Source of the DNA: Firmicutes bacterium UBA2058 | Lineage (GTDB): Bacteria; Bacillota; Clostridia; Tissierellales; Sedimentibacteraceae | Assembly (NCBI GenBank): GCA_002332905.1 | Contig: DDAM01000040.1 | Coordinates: forward strand, 62,001-126,000 | Direction of reading: 5' to 3' | Length of the DNA: 64,000 nucleotides | Shown here: positions 1 to 9,032 of the stretch, in pieces | Numbering within the stretch: the first letter of the stretch is position 1 | Layout: the number at the start of each line of letters is the position of its first letter | Made by a program: the position numbers and the translations under genes | The notes under the pieces: generated by a model | What the model was told of the DNA's origin: nothing | What the model saw: the letters and a program-made list of their open reading frames with translations, nothing else | The model's database searches: none

Positions 1-1800
1 ATAGCTGAAAGAGATACTATAAATGTATCTGCAAACAGTTTAGATTCATCAAGCAAAGATTACTTAGGAAACACAGTTGATTTAGCTCCTTATATGTATC
101 AAAACATAACAGTTTACAAAAACGAAGATGGCGATGTAATATTTGTTAAACGTGTAAACTCAACTACAGTAAGTGGTACAGTAGAAGCTATCAAAGCAAC
201 TGATATTCAATGGTCAAATGTTGCTAACCAAACTAAAGTTTTTGTTAAAAAAGCAGATGGCACAGTTGAAAAAGTTCAATTCAACAAAACTGCTGGAGCT
301 ACAATCCCTGTTTATTTAAACGGTGGTTCTACAACAGCTGCTTTAGCTGATTTACAAGTAAATGGAAGCTTAAACGGTGCTGAAATAACTTTAATCTTAG
401 ATAGCAATGATGTTATAACTCACGCAGTTGCAAAACAAGCTACTAAGACAGCACAAATGACTAAAGCTTACAAAGAAGGTTCAACTGTTTTAGGTTCACT
501 ATCTTTACCAAAAAATGGCTCAAAAGTTGATTTAACTAAAGTTACTGTAACTGGTGATGTAACTGCTATAGAAGATATAGTTGCAGGTGATGTTGTAACA
601 GCATACAATGCAGCAGGAGTAACTGGTGTTCCAGCTAAAACTGAATTAGTTGTAAGCAGAGATACAGTTGAAGGAAAAATCACAGCTACAAAAGCTGGTG
701 GATATGTAATCAACGGAGATACTTATTACTACAGTGGTAATGATTCAGTAGCTGTAGGTGATGAAGGTACTTTCTACTTAGATTGTTTCGGAGATATCTT
801 TGCTTTCGAAGGTAAATCTATAGGAAATGCTAATTACGCATTAATTACATCAATAAAAGCAGGTGTTTCTGTTGGATCTGAGTTAATCAAAGAAGCAGAA
901 ATGAAATTATTAAACAAAGATGGAAAAGTAACAGTTTTCAACTTTGATAAAGATGCTGTATATGTATTAGATGATGCTGCTGCTAAAGCTGTATTTACAA
1001 ATGAATTACAAGCTTATGATACAACATTTGCTGGATTTAGAGCAAATAATTATGTAGTGACTGGATACGAGTTAAATAACTCTGACGAAATTGTTAAAAT
1101 TGCTGTAAAAACTTTAACTGCACAAACAGTTAATCCAGCAAGCAAAACTTTCGTTGCAGCTGACGACGTAGTAATATTCAATGTTTATAACAGTGAATTT
1201 ACTGTTGCAAGTGTAGAAGATTTATTAGAAACTTCAAAATCATACAATGCTGTATTAAATAACAAAGGTGAATTTGAATTAATAATCGCTACTGATAAAT
1301 TAGTAAATGATTCAAACTACGCTATAATAACAGGTGTAGAGTCTGTATTAAATGATAACAATCAAACAGTTAAAAAAGTAATTGGTTACATGAACGGTGA
1401 GAAAGTTGAATTCTTAACTTCAGTTGGAGTAACATTACCAGCAGCAGCTGATTACAGAGCAAAATTATTTGCTTTACCATTATCAAATGGTGTAATTTCT
1501 TCTTCAATAACTACACCTTTTGCACCTCAAGCTTCTAGCGTTACATCATCAGCTATATCAGCTGTAAATGCATCAAAAGGTACATTTACATTAGATGGTG
1601 CTAGAAAAGCTTTAGCTGATAACGCAGTAGTTTACGTTTACGAGCAAAGTGCTACAACTGGAAATGATACATTCGTTCGTATCGGAGATATCTCTGATTT
1701 AGAATTAGAAAATGCTAAATTTGATTTCTACAACACAAATGCTACAATAGATACAACTAACGAAGTATACGAAGTGGTAATCGTAAGAATTCAAAGATAA
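1..1800 (+). CDS. S-layer-type protein, C-terminal part (5' end outside window)
   Basis: The reading frame is open from the first base of the window, so the gene starts upstream. About 599 residues of the C-terminal part are visible. They form a Thr/Ala/Val-rich, beta-strand-like extracellular region with no cysteine-rich or catalytic motif. The text parallels the complete SLH protein on the opposite strand (1869-4373): MYQN(I/V)TVYKN, VSGT, VVSRDTVEGK / VVRDTVEGK, DEGTFYLD, IFAF, and the closing SDLELxN region. It is therefore a paralogue that probably carries N-terminal SLH cell-wall-binding domains outside the window. The likely role is surface-layer or cell-wall-attached protein. The two genes converge on one terminator. 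Confident as a paralogue; the exact function is unknown. Confidence 0.85.
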   Translation: MAERDTINVSANSLDSSSKDYLGNTVDLAPYMYQNITVYKNEDGDVIFVKRVNSTTVSGTVEAIKATDIQWSNVANQTKVFVKKADGTVEKVQFNKTAGATIPVYLNGGSTTAALADLQVNGSLNGAEITLILDSNDVITHAVAKQATKTAQMTKAYKEGSTVLGSLSLPKNGSKVDLTKVTVTGDVTAIEDIVAGDVVTAYNAAGVTGVPAKTELVVSRDTVEGKITATKAGGYVINGDTYYYSGNDSVAVGDEGTFYLDCFGDIFAFEGKSIGNANYALITSIKAGVSVGSELIKEAEMKLLNKDGKVTVFNFDKDAVYVLDDAAAKAVFTNELQAYDTTFAGFRANNYVVTGYELNNSDEIVKIAVKTLTAQTVNPASKTFVAADDVVIFNVYNSEFTVASVEDLLETSKSYNAVLNNKGEFELIIATDKLVNDSNYAIITGVESVLNDNNQTVKKVIGYMNGEKVEFLTSVGVTLPAAADYRAKLFALPLSNGVISSSITTPFAPQASSVTSSAISAVNASKGTFTLDGARKALADNAVVYVYEQSATTGNDTFVRIGDISDLELENAKFDFYNTNATIDTTNEVYEVVIVRIQR

Positions 1801-1816
1801 TTTAAATAATGAAATA

Positions 1817-1850
1817 AAAAATAAGTGTTGATTTTTCAACACTTATTTTT
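1817..1850. terminator. Bidirectional intrinsic terminator between the two S-layer genes
   Basis: A perfect 15-bp stem (1817-1831 with 1836-1850) around a TTTT loop. It has an A-run on its left side and a T-run on its right side, so it can terminate both convergent genes. Confidence 0.9.
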
Positions 1851-1868
1851 TATTATTTTTAAGTTAGC

Positions 1869-4373
1869 TTATTTTTGTTGTTTAATCATTACTGCTTCGG
1901 CTACATTGTCTCCATCTACATCATAAACTTCAACTACGCAATTGATTAGTTCTAGGTCACTTATGCTTCCAAGACGCTCAAATGCTCCATTAGTTTTGTA
2001 TACATAGAAGCCTGTAGTTTCTACTACTGTATATTTAGTTTCTGCATTAGTAGTTTTATCTACTGCAGTAAATCTAATATTTGAATGTACAGTAACTGCA
2101 CTACCTGTTGTTATAGCTTTAGCAGTTGTTCTTGGATTTACTTCAACTGAATTTTTAATAGTATCATTTCCTATTGTAAATGAATATAATACTCCATCAA
2201 AGTCTACAGACTCTACTGTAGATTTTCCGCTTGTTAAATATTCAAATGCTTCTCCATTTAAGAAACCTTTTACTCTTTGAACAACTTTGTCATTAGCAAT
2301 TTCTGATTCTACACCTGTTATTACAGCAAAATCACTATTTGATAGTAATTTTTCAGTTACAATTACTACAACACAATCACCATTTTTATTGCTAATGTAT
2401 TCCCATCTACCAGATTTAACTGGGTTCTTTTCTAATTCTTCTACTGATGATACAGCAAATTTAACTTTACTATCTACTGGATCTGTATAAACGTTGAATA
2501 CTGATGCGCCACTAGCAAAAGTTACTGTTCTGTGATCGCTATCTACTGTTCCTGGTTCTGTACCTGTTACTTTTATAGCAACTACTTCATCACCATCAAG
2601 TGTAATTTCAACTATATCATACTCAGATACTTTAACATTATAAAGATCACTAGCTGCGTTAATAGCAGAACCTTCAGCTCCACCATTTAATTTTGCATCT
2701 AAACTTACAGTATATGTTTTAGCAGTTCCTAATCCATCTACAACTTTTATTGATGGGTCTTTTAATGTTACCTTATTAGTTGTACCTTGTTTGTAAGCAC
2801 CTGCATTAACAGCTGTTACAATTAAATAATCGCTTGTTGCTGATGATTCAGTATCAAAAGCAAAAATATTTCCATCTTTATCTAAATAGAATGTACCTTC
2901 ATCTTTTAACGCAAAGTTATCCATAGTTAAAGCTGAGAATGAGCTTAATTCCTTATATCCTATTGATTCGATATATACCATTTCGTTTGCTTTATCTAAT
3001 TTTGTTACTTTACCTTCTACAGTATCTCTAACTACAAATAATGTAGTTGCACTTGGTATTGTTGTATTACCGCCTGCTGGATAAGTATAAACAACATCAT
3101 TCTTTTGAATGTCTTCTAAAGAAGCAGCCGCACCTTCAACTTTTAAGTTATCAAAGTCAACTTTACTTCCATCTTTCGGTAGGTATATTGAACCTAACAC
3201 TATAGAATTAGTTTTATATGGACCTGAAACTTTAATAGCTGTTAATGGTTTATCTGCAACAAATGCAGTTATTATATCATTTCCATCTGCATCTTCACCT
3301 ATTATAGCAGTAACTTTAGCACCAGCTAAATCTTTAATACCAGCAACTGTTGTTTTAGTATTTTCTAATTGAGCTTCTGTAGCATATATTTCTTTACCAT
3401 TATAGAATACTTTAATTTTGCTATCTTTATCTAATTTTAGGCTATATGTTTTAGAATCAATTACAACTTTATCATTTGTTACTACATTTCCATCTTTATC
3501 TTTAGTTGCCTTTAATGTTCCAGATACTGTGTCAGAATTAGAACCTTTTATAAATACAACATCACCAGAGTTGTTTTTATAAACAGTAACATTTTGATAC
3601 ATAAGTGGTTTTAAATCTGCTAAATTTCCTAAATATGCTTTATTGTTTGAATCTAACATTTTAGGCTCAACAGGTATATTAGCTTTTGTAGCTTTTCTAT
3701 CTAGTAGTATTTGATATTCTTTAGTAATTCTACCAGATTCTTTATCAACTTTTTCACCTACAACTATAAATTCAGCTTGGTTTTTGTCGTTGATTTCAAC
3801 TGTTTTAGCTTCTAAAGCATTGTATAACATTTTAGCTATATCTCCTCTAGTAGCTCCACCTGCTGAAAATGTAACGTTTTTAAGAATACCTAATTTAGAT
3901 GCTGTTGCTGAATATGCTGTATCATTATAAGAGTTAACTCCACCATTTACTGATGCATCATTATAACCTAATGCTCTTAAAACCATAACTACTGCTTCTT
4001 TGTAAGACACAGGGCTGTCACCTTTGAATACACCCTCAGGATATCCATTTATTATTTTTAATCCTGAAGCTATTGCAACATAACCTTCATACCATTTTCC
4101 TTGAGCATCTTTGAAGCTAGCTCTTGAACCATCTGCTAAATGTCCATTTCCTAATACTTCAACTAATAACTTAGCCATTTCAGCTCTTGTAACTACCGCT
4201 TCTGGTTTATAAGTACCATCTGCATAACCGTTAACTACACCTAAAGCCATTAATGCTTCAATAGCTTTTGCAGTAGTTTCATCAGTAACATCTTCGAAAG
4301 TACCAGCGAATGCAGTTGTCATTAATGACATAACCATCATTATCGCTAATACTAATGATAAAACTTTTTTCAT
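1869..4373 (-). CDS. SLH-domain S-layer protein
   Basis: An 834-residue exported protein. Residues 1-23 are a signal peptide ending TAFA. Three S-layer homology repeats follow (about 25-75, 85-140 and 145-190; NGYADGTYKPEAVVTRAEMAKLL and NGYPEGVFKGDSPVSYKEAVVMVLRALGY are typical). SLH repeats bind pyruvylated secondary cell-wall polysaccharide, which places the protein on the cell surface. The remaining 640 residues are a repetitive beta-rich region similar to the convergent paralogue at 1-1800. The start has a strong AGGAGG Shine-Dalgarno and a near-consensus sigma-A promoter (4432-4460), as expected for an abundant protein. Whether it is the main S-layer subunit or an accessory surface protein cannot be decided here. 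Confidence 0.92.
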   Translation of the reverse strand: MKKVLSLVLAIMMVMSLMTTAFAGTFEDVTDETTAKAIEALMALGVVNGYADGTYKPEAVVTRAEMAKLLVEVLGNGHLADGSRASFKDAQGKWYEGYVAIASGLKIINGYPEGVFKGDSPVSYKEAVVMVLRALGYNDASVNGGVNSYNDTAYSATASKLGILKNVTFSAGGATRGDIAKMLYNALEAKTVEINDKNQAEFIVVGEKVDKESGRITKEYQILLDRKATKANIPVEPKMLDSNNKAYLGNLADLKPLMYQNVTVYKNNSGDVVFIKGSNSDTVSGTLKATKDKDGNVVTNDKVVIDSKTYSLKLDKDSKIKVFYNGKEIYATEAQLENTKTTVAGIKDLAGAKVTAIIGEDADGNDIITAFVADKPLTAIKVSGPYKTNSIVLGSIYLPKDGSKVDFDNLKVEGAAASLEDIQKNDVVYTYPAGGNTTIPSATTLFVVRDTVEGKVTKLDKANEMVYIESIGYKELSSFSALTMDNFALKDEGTFYLDKDGNIFAFDTESSATSDYLIVTAVNAGAYKQGTTNKVTLKDPSIKVVDGLGTAKTYTVSLDAKLNGGAEGSAINAASDLYNVKVSEYDIVEITLDGDEVVAIKVTGTEPGTVDSDHRTVTFASGASVFNVYTDPVDSKVKFAVSSVEELEKNPVKSGRWEYISNKNGDCVVVIVTEKLLSNSDFAVITGVESEIANDKVVQRVKGFLNGEAFEYLTSGKSTVESVDFDGVLYSFTIGNDTIKNSVEVNPRTTAKAITTGSAVTVHSNIRFTAVDKTTNAETKYTVVETTGFYVYKTNGAFERLGSISDLELINCVVEVYDVDGDNVAEAVMIKQQK

Positions 4374-4431
4374 TTTCGTTTTCCTCCTAAGAAATTTTTA
4401 ATTTAATTTTGTTAGCAAGCTAACATTCTAA

Positions 4432-4460
4432 ATTATAACAACTCTATGTAGACAAGTCAA
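4432..4460 (-). promoter_or_regulatory. Sigma-A promoter of the SLH gene
   Basis: On the minus strand TTGACT (4455-4460) and TATAAT (4432-4437) are separated by 17 bp. The predicted leader also contains a GTTAGC-AA-GCTAAC hairpin at 4411-4424, just before the ribosome binding site. Confidence 0.85.
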
Positions 4461-4486
4461 TAAGTTGAGACTGTTTGTAACAAAGC

Positions 4487-4557
4487 TGTAATATTAGATT
4501 GAAGCGCTAATTATCTACAACTTAATATTACCATAAAGGATATAATCTAATATTACA
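4487..4557. repeat. Perfect 14-bp inverted repeat upstream of the SLH promoter
   Basis: TGTAATATTAGATT at 4487-4500 is exactly inverted at 4544-4557. A third TAATATTAC core lies between them, near 4523-4531. The arms sit about 30 to 100 bp upstream of the -35 box, so they could be regulator sites; a cruciform or an old repeat is also possible. Confidence 0.6.
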
Positions 4558-4631
4558 TGTGTGTTACAAGTAATTAGATTTATCTTAAGTGGTGGGACCT
4601 AGAAAAGCAAATTTAAAAAACGGTTGAAAAT

Positions 4632-4669
4632 AGCTAAAAAAATAGAGCCTGCGCTCTATTTTTTTAGCT
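4632..4669 (-). terminator. Intrinsic terminator of the DUF308-rsuA-DUF2156-GNAT operon
   Basis: A perfect 17-bp stem (4632-4648 with 4653-4669), loop CTGC, with A- and T-runs inside the arms. It overlaps the last codons of the acetyltransferase gene. Confidence 0.8.
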
Positions 4670-5162
4670 TTGCATACATATATAGGTCATGTCTTTGACC
4701 GTTTCTTAGGACGAAATCTTTCATTGCGCCTTCTTTGCGGAAGCCTACTTTTTCGTAAAGGGCTATGCCCGGTGCGTTAAAGGATATTACATTCAATTGA
4801 ATTCTGTAAAGGTTTAAGGTATTAAAGCCATAGTTCAATAGCTCTAATATTGCTTCTTTTCCATACCCTTTGCCTAGATAGTTTTCATCTCCTATTCCAA
4901 TGAATAGGGTTGCTACCATATTATCTTTTATTATGTCATAATATCCAGCTATACCTATGATGTTGCCTTCTGTTGTTCTTATAGCAAAAACAATTGAGTT
5001 ATTTTCCTCGTTATAGTTACTAATCATCTTGTCCACTTTTTCTTTTGACCTAGGTATAGGTAGAACATAGTCATAGGTTGACAAGAATTCTACATTGGAG
5101 AACCATTTATATAATGAAGGCATATCTTCCTTATTAATAGTATCTAAAAAAACTCTACTCAT
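4656..5162 (-). CDS. GNAT-family N-acetyltransferase (RimJ/RimL-like)
   Basis: A 168-residue protein spanning one GNAT fold. Motif A for acetyl-CoA is seen in GKGYGKEAILELLNYGF (about 95-112), followed by the usual LYRIQLNVISFNAPGIALYEKVGF region that ends the fold. The class acetylates amino groups of proteins, antibiotics or small molecules; the substrate cannot be read from sequence. It is the last gene of a four-gene minus-strand operon and its stop codon lies in the terminator hairpin. The start at 5162 follows the DUF2156 gene by 15 bp. Confidence 0.85.
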   Translation of the reverse strand: MSRVFLDTINKEDMPSLYKWFSNVEFLSTYDYVLPIPRSKEKVDKMISNYNEENNSIVFAIRTTEGNIIGIAGYYDIIKDNMVATLFIGIGDENYLGKGYGKEAILELLNYGFNTLNLYRIQLNVISFNAPGIALYEKVGFRKEGAMKDFVLRNGQRHDLYMYAKLKK

Positions 5163-5177
5163 AATTTACTCCCTTAT

Positions 5178-6086
5178 TTATTTTAAATTCACCAAATATT
5201 TTTCTTCCATCCTAATTGGATTATAGGATTGTTTGGATTTTCTTAGTCCTTCACTGCCAGTGTCTTCTTGTCTGTTGACAAATTCTGTTTCACTAAATTG
5301 TTGTGTTAAGAATTCTCTATTTATAAATGCATATATACCATTATAGTTTATGTCTGCCTTTTCAACCAGTATGTTTGCCATAGTTCCGTTAGCATACTTT
5401 TCTCCTATTGAAAAACCAACTATTTTATTATCTACATACACTGCTATAGTTTTTAACTTTAAAATGTCCAGCTTACATAGGACATCATTTATAGCATCTG
5501 TTTCCATAATTAGCTCTTTATCTACTTCTTCTTTTACACTGTGCCATCTTTTTAACAGCTCCATGCAATCACTTTTTATTTTTGGTGTAGTAACTTCTTT
5601 TACTTCGTAATTAAATTTTTTAACAAAATTATTATAGTGATTTTTTTTACCATGAAATTTTTTACCGCTTAAGTTAATTAATTCGCTTGTAGAGTAAATG
5701 TATTCTGAATCATTTATGTCTTTAGTGCTGCATATGTTAAAATCTGTATATTCTCTTATATCATTTATAAATTCTTCGTTTACATCTCCAAATAGATAAT
5801 TAGATGGATAAGCTTTTCTTATTTCAATTAACTTTTTTATAATCCCTTGTAAGTTTTCCTTTTTATATCCTAAGGGTTGCATGAAGAATGAACCCTTAAA
5901 CTCTTCTTGTTTATTTATTATAAATGCATCGTCAAGCACTGCATACTTAGTATTGCATAACTTTCTCCATAAGTATAATGATGGGAAGGTATATTCATAT
6001 GACAAAATATTGTGTTTGTCTACATAGGATTCAAACAAATATTTATCCTCTAATGTTAAACATTTAAACTGTAAAATAAAATTCAC
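5178..6086 (-). CDS. DUF2156 (phosphatidylglycerol lysyltransferase C-terminal-like) protein
   Basis: A 302-residue soluble protein that looks like the DUF2156 family, a double-GNAT fold shared with the catalytic part of MprF. Supporting text includes HGKKNHYNNFVKKF near residue 145, KTIAVYVDNKIVGFSIGEKY near 215 and a NRQEDTGSEGLRKSKQSYNP motif near the end. No membrane part is present, so it is not a full MprF. Family members transfer aminoacyl groups from tRNA or acyl groups; the substrate here is unknown. It sits between rsuA-like and GNAT genes in the same operon. Confidence 0.8.
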   Translation of the reverse strand: MNFILQFKCLTLEDKYLFESYVDKHNILSYEYTFPSLYLWRKLCNTKYAVLDDAFIINKQEEFKGSFFMQPLGYKKENLQGIIKKLIEIRKAYPSNYLFGDVNEEFINDIREYTDFNICSTKDINDSEYIYSTSELINLSGKKFHGKKNHYNNFVKKFNYEVKEVTTPKIKSDCMELLKRWHSVKEEVDKELIMETDAINDVLCKLDILKLKTIAVYVDNKIVGFSIGEKYANGTMANILVEKADINYNGIYAFINREFLTQQFSETEFVNRQEDTGSEGLRKSKQSYNPIRMEEKYLVNLK

Positions 6087-6107
6087 CTCTTATCTATTTT
6101 TCTTAAT

Positions 6108-6833
6108 CTACATATACTCTTTTAATAAGAGCATCTCTTCATCGTTTAACTCTCTATATTCACCTAAGCTTAATTCTTCATCTAATTTTATAGCTCCCAT
6201 AGATAGTCTCTTAAGATATATTACCCTTTTATCTACTGACTCAAACATTCTTTTAACCTGATGAAATTTTCCTTCTTTAATAGTAACCTTACACTCTGAT
6301 ATATCATTTGATTTGATGATTTCAAGCTTTGCAGGCATGGTTTTATAGCCATCATCTAAAAATGTTACTCCTTCATTGAACGCTTTAATATCATTGTCTG
6401 TAAGACATCCTTCTATATAAGCAAAATAGGTTTTATCAACGTGTTTTCTTGGTGAAAGCATATTGTGAGCAAGCTTGCCGTCATTTGTTAGTAAAAGTAA
6501 TCCTTCAGTATCCTTATCTAATCTTCCTACAGGAAATGGATTAAAATTTTTACTGAAATCATCTAACAAGTCTATAACTGTTTTGACACAATGATAATCC
6601 TCAGTGGCAGAGATAACGCCCTGAGGTTTATTCATCATAAGATATATATATTTAATATAGTTAACTGTTTCATTATAATATGTAACAACATCAATGTCAG
6701 AATCAACAATTAATGAGCTATCTTTGACAATTTGACCATTAACCGTAACGCAACCAGTTTTCATTTCTTTTTTTAGTTGGCTACGAGTAGAATAACCCAA
6801 ATTGCAAATCATTTTATCTAAACGAATTTTCAT
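6108..6833 (-). CDS. Pseudouridine synthase, RsuA/RluB family
   Basis: A 241-residue enzyme. An S4 RNA-binding domain occupies residues 1-50 (RLDKMICNLGYSTRSQLKKEMKTGCVTVNG). The catalytic domain carries the family motif PVGRLDKDTEGLLLLTNDG, with the Asp nucleophile near residue 103. MNKPQGVISA near 68 is also typical. The length matches RsuA, which modifies U516 of 16S rRNA, but RluB/RluF-type targets cannot be excluded. It directly abuts the upstream DUF308 gene (stop and start adjacent), suggesting translational coupling. Confidence 0.9.
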   Translation of the reverse strand: MKIRLDKMICNLGYSTRSQLKKEMKTGCVTVNGQIVKDSSLIVDSDIDVVTYYNETVNYIKYIYLMMNKPQGVISATEDYHCVKTVIDLLDDFSKNFNPFPVGRLDKDTEGLLLLTNDGKLAHNMLSPRKHVDKTYFAYIEGCLTDNDIKAFNEGVTFLDDGYKTMPAKLEIIKSNDISECKVTIKEGKFHQVKRMFESVDKRVIYLKRLSMGAIKLDEELSLGEYRELNDEEMLLLKEYM

Positions 6834-7424
6834 TTATTCCTCTTCTTTTACGTCTATTATTTCTTGTACTTCTATTATTTTTTCGTTGTCTTCGAATTTG
6901 TGGTCTTGTGTTTGTACATCATTGGCTTGTCTTGATTTAGTTACATACTGAAAGAAGCATATACAACCAATTGCTAATAGCAATGCCCCTATTAACCTAA
7001 TGACTAATTCCAGTGTTCCACTGGCATTGAAAATGCAAAAAATTGAGAAGATTACTCCTATAATTGATACTATAAGCTTTATTTTATCATCATAGTCACC
7101 TGATTTAACCATCTGAAATAATGCTATACCACTGAAATACATAAGTGCTATTCCAATAATAAAAACAACCAATTGGGGAAAAATAAAAACTACTATTGCA
7201 CCTATTAGGCACATGATATCAGTGAACTTTTTTAGTTTACCTGAATAGTGGTATGTCATTTTAATATTAAGTATAAAAACCACTATAGCCACCACCATAG
7301 CTATTCTAATGGTTAGGTTTCCTATATAACCAGCTAATATTATAAATATTACACCTAACAAGCTTGTTGCTATTGCTAAAGATTTAAAGGTATTTGCTTT
7401 TAAATTTATATTAGTAAAAAACAT
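6834..7424 (-). CDS. DUF308-like integral membrane protein
   Basis: A 196-residue protein with about six hydrophobic helices between residues 12 and 165, followed by an acidic hydrophilic tail (KFEDNEKIIEVQEIIDVKEEE). The pattern of short membrane helices in pairs resembles DUF308/HdeD proteins, whose role is unknown. It is the first gene of the operon and is preceded by a sigma-A-type promoter (7476-7504) and by a CACACTATGGAGG ribosome binding segment resembling the one in front of the divergent cinA. Confidence 0.65.
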   Translation of the reverse strand: MFFTNINLKANTFKSLAIATSLLGVIFIILAGYIGNLTIRIAMVVAIVVFILNIKMTYHYSGKLKKFTDIMCLIGAIVVFIFPQLVVFIIGIALMYFSGIALFQMVKSGDYDDKIKLIVSIIGVIFSIFCIFNASGTLELVIRLIGALLLAIGCICFFQYVTKSRQANDVQTQDHKFEDNEKIIEVQEIIDVKEEE

Positions 7425-7475
7425 ATCGAACCTCCATAGTGTGAAACTCTTTTAATAAAATTAACTATTTTTTAT

Positions 7476-7504
7476 ATTATACCCACTTTTTTAATGTTTT
7501 ACAA
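7476..7504 (-). promoter_or_regulatory. Sigma-A promoter of the DUF308 operon
   Basis: Minus-strand TTGTAA (7499-7504) and TATAAT (7476-7481) with a 17-bp spacer. A TTTCACACTATGGAGG segment lies at 7431-7446 before the start codon. Confidence 0.7.
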
Positions 7505-7601
7505 CTTATTTAAGGTTAAAGAGATTAAAAAAGTTTATGAGTCTTAAAATGATATAGAGAAAGAAAATTTAATAATTGAATGGAAGTAAAAGAAAAATTT
7601 G

Positions 7602-7629
7602 TTGTAAAAATAAGTTATAGGTGTATAAT
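7602..7629 (+). promoter_or_regulatory. Probable sigma-A promoter of cinA
   Basis: TTGTAA (7602-7607) and TATAAT (7624-7629) with a 16-bp spacer, 83 bp before the chosen cinA start. Confidence 0.65.
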
Positions 7630-7658
7630 TTAGGTGTGATTCTCTTATGAAGATTTAC

Positions 7659-7706
7659 AGTGTGAAATAAAAAACCCTTTTGGAAAAAGGGTTGACACTA
7701 TGGAGG
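7659..7706 (+). repeat. Leader hairpin element in front of cinA
   Basis: AGTGTGAA, then a 9-bp hairpin (AACCCTTTT-GGA-AAAAGGGTT), then GACACTATGGAGG. The outer GTGT/ACAC can close the structure. The Shine-Dalgarno follows directly on the 3' arm, as in the other copies of this leader family at 36928, 45830, 46085, 51671 and 61354. Confidence 0.6.
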
Positions 7707-7711
7707 TAATA

Positions 7712-8962
7712 ATGAATTGTGAAGTTTTATGTATAGGTACAGAGCTTTTGCACGGCGATATTATAAATAGTAATGCCGCTTATATTTCTAAAAATCTAGC
7801 TAAGATTGGTATAGATGTACACTATCATTCTGTTGTTGGTGACAATCCTAAACGAATGAAAGATGCTTTTAATTTAGCTTTTTCTAGAGCTGATGTTGTA
7901 ATATGCACCGGAGGACTTGGTCCAACTAAGGATGATATCACAAAAGAGATTTTAGGTGAATATTTTAATTTACCAATGGAATTTGATGAAAAAAGCTTAG
8001 AGCATCTTAAAATGATGTATAATAGATTTAGAAAGAATATGCCAGAAAACAATTTAAGACAAACCTACTTCCCTAAAGGTAGTAAAATCTTAACTAATAA
8101 TAACGGTACAGCAAATGCTTGTATAGTTAATGAACTATCTGATGGAAAGAAAAAAATAGGAGTTTTATTGCCTGGTCCTCCAAAGGAGATGATGCCACTG
8201 ATGGACGATGAGGTTATACCTTATCTATCTGAGTTTTCAAAGGAAGTAGTTGTAGGCTATAAGATTGCTGTTATGAACGTGGGGGAATCAATGGCAGAAA
8301 CTATGATAATGGATTTGATTGATAGTCAAACTAATCCGACTATAGCACCTTATGCCGGAGATGGAAAAGTGGTATTTAGAGTTACAGCTAAGGCAGAAAA
8401 TAAAGAAAAGGCTGATGCACTAATTAAACCAGTTATTGATGAGCTGCTAAAAAGGTTTGGCGAAAATGCTTTTGTGCTTGAAACTGACAGAGTAGAAGAT
8501 ATAGCATGTAAGAAATTAATTGAAAATAAAATAACTATATCAACAGCAGAGTCATGTACAGGTGGACTTATAGCATCTAAGCTTGTAAGTTATCCTGGTA
8601 TATCCTCAGTGTTTAAGGAAGGCTTTATTACCTATTCTAATGAAGCAAAAATAAAAATACTAGGTGTTAAAAAAGAAACTATTGATGAATATACTGAAGT
8701 AAGCGAAGAGGTTGTTAAGGAAATGGCTGAGGGTGCTTGCAGAGTATCTGGAGCAGATATGGGAGTGGCGACTACTGGAATAGCAGGTCCTTCTGGCGGA
8801 ACAACTGATAAGCCTGTTGGACTTGTTTACACCTGTGTTTATTATAAAGGTAGGTATAGTGTTATTAAATCCTCCTTCAACGGAACAAGAGATACAGTTA
8901 GAGAAAGAGCGGCTATAAATGCATTGGAGCTTGTTAGAAAAGCTATTATGTTAGAGAAATAA
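7712..8962 (+). CDS. cinA: CinA-family protein (competence/damage-inducible, NMN deamidase domain)
   Basis: A 416-residue two-domain protein. The N-terminal MoaB/MogA-like domain shows CIGTELLHGDIINSN and CTGGLGPTKDDITKE; the C-terminal domain shows TAESCTGGLIASKLVSYPGIS and ATTGIAGPSGGTTDKPVGLVY, which is the nicotinamide-nucleotide amidase (PncC) signature. Family members recycle NMN and act in ADP-ribose pyrophosphate hydrolysis; some are linked to competence. The ATG at 7712 was chosen over an upstream in-frame TTG-type start near 7700 because GGAGG lies 5 bp before it. The gene is single, converging on the kam operon. Confidence 0.95.
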   Translation: MNCEVLCIGTELLHGDIINSNAAYISKNLAKIGIDVHYHSVVGDNPKRMKDAFNLAFSRADVVICTGGLGPTKDDITKEILGEYFNLPMEFDEKSLEHLKMMYNRFRKNMPENNLRQTYFPKGSKILTNNNGTANACIVNELSDGKKKIGVLLPGPPKEMMPLMDDEVIPYLSEFSKEVVVGYKIAVMNVGESMAETMIMDLIDSQTNPTIAPYAGDGKVVFRVTAKAENKEKADALIKPVIDELLKRFGENAFVLETDRVEDIACKKLIENKITISTAESCTGGLIASKLVSYPGISSVFKEGFITYSNEAKIKILGVKKETIDEYTEVSEEVVKEMAEGACRVSGADMGVATTGIAGPSGGTTDKPVGLVYTCVYYKGRYSVIKSSFNGTRDTVRERAAINALELVRKAIMLEK

Positions 8963-8969
8963 TACAAAA

Positions 8970-9010
8970 ACTAAAGGACATAAGGTGTGGTATACCTTGT
9001 GTCCTTTAGT
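8970..9010. terminator. Bidirectional terminator between cinA and kamE
   Basis: A 17-bp stem with one G-T pair (8970-8986 with 8994-9010) and a 7-base loop, between two convergent genes. Confidence 0.8.
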
Positions 9011-9032
9011 TTGCTGTTATTATATTATCATC

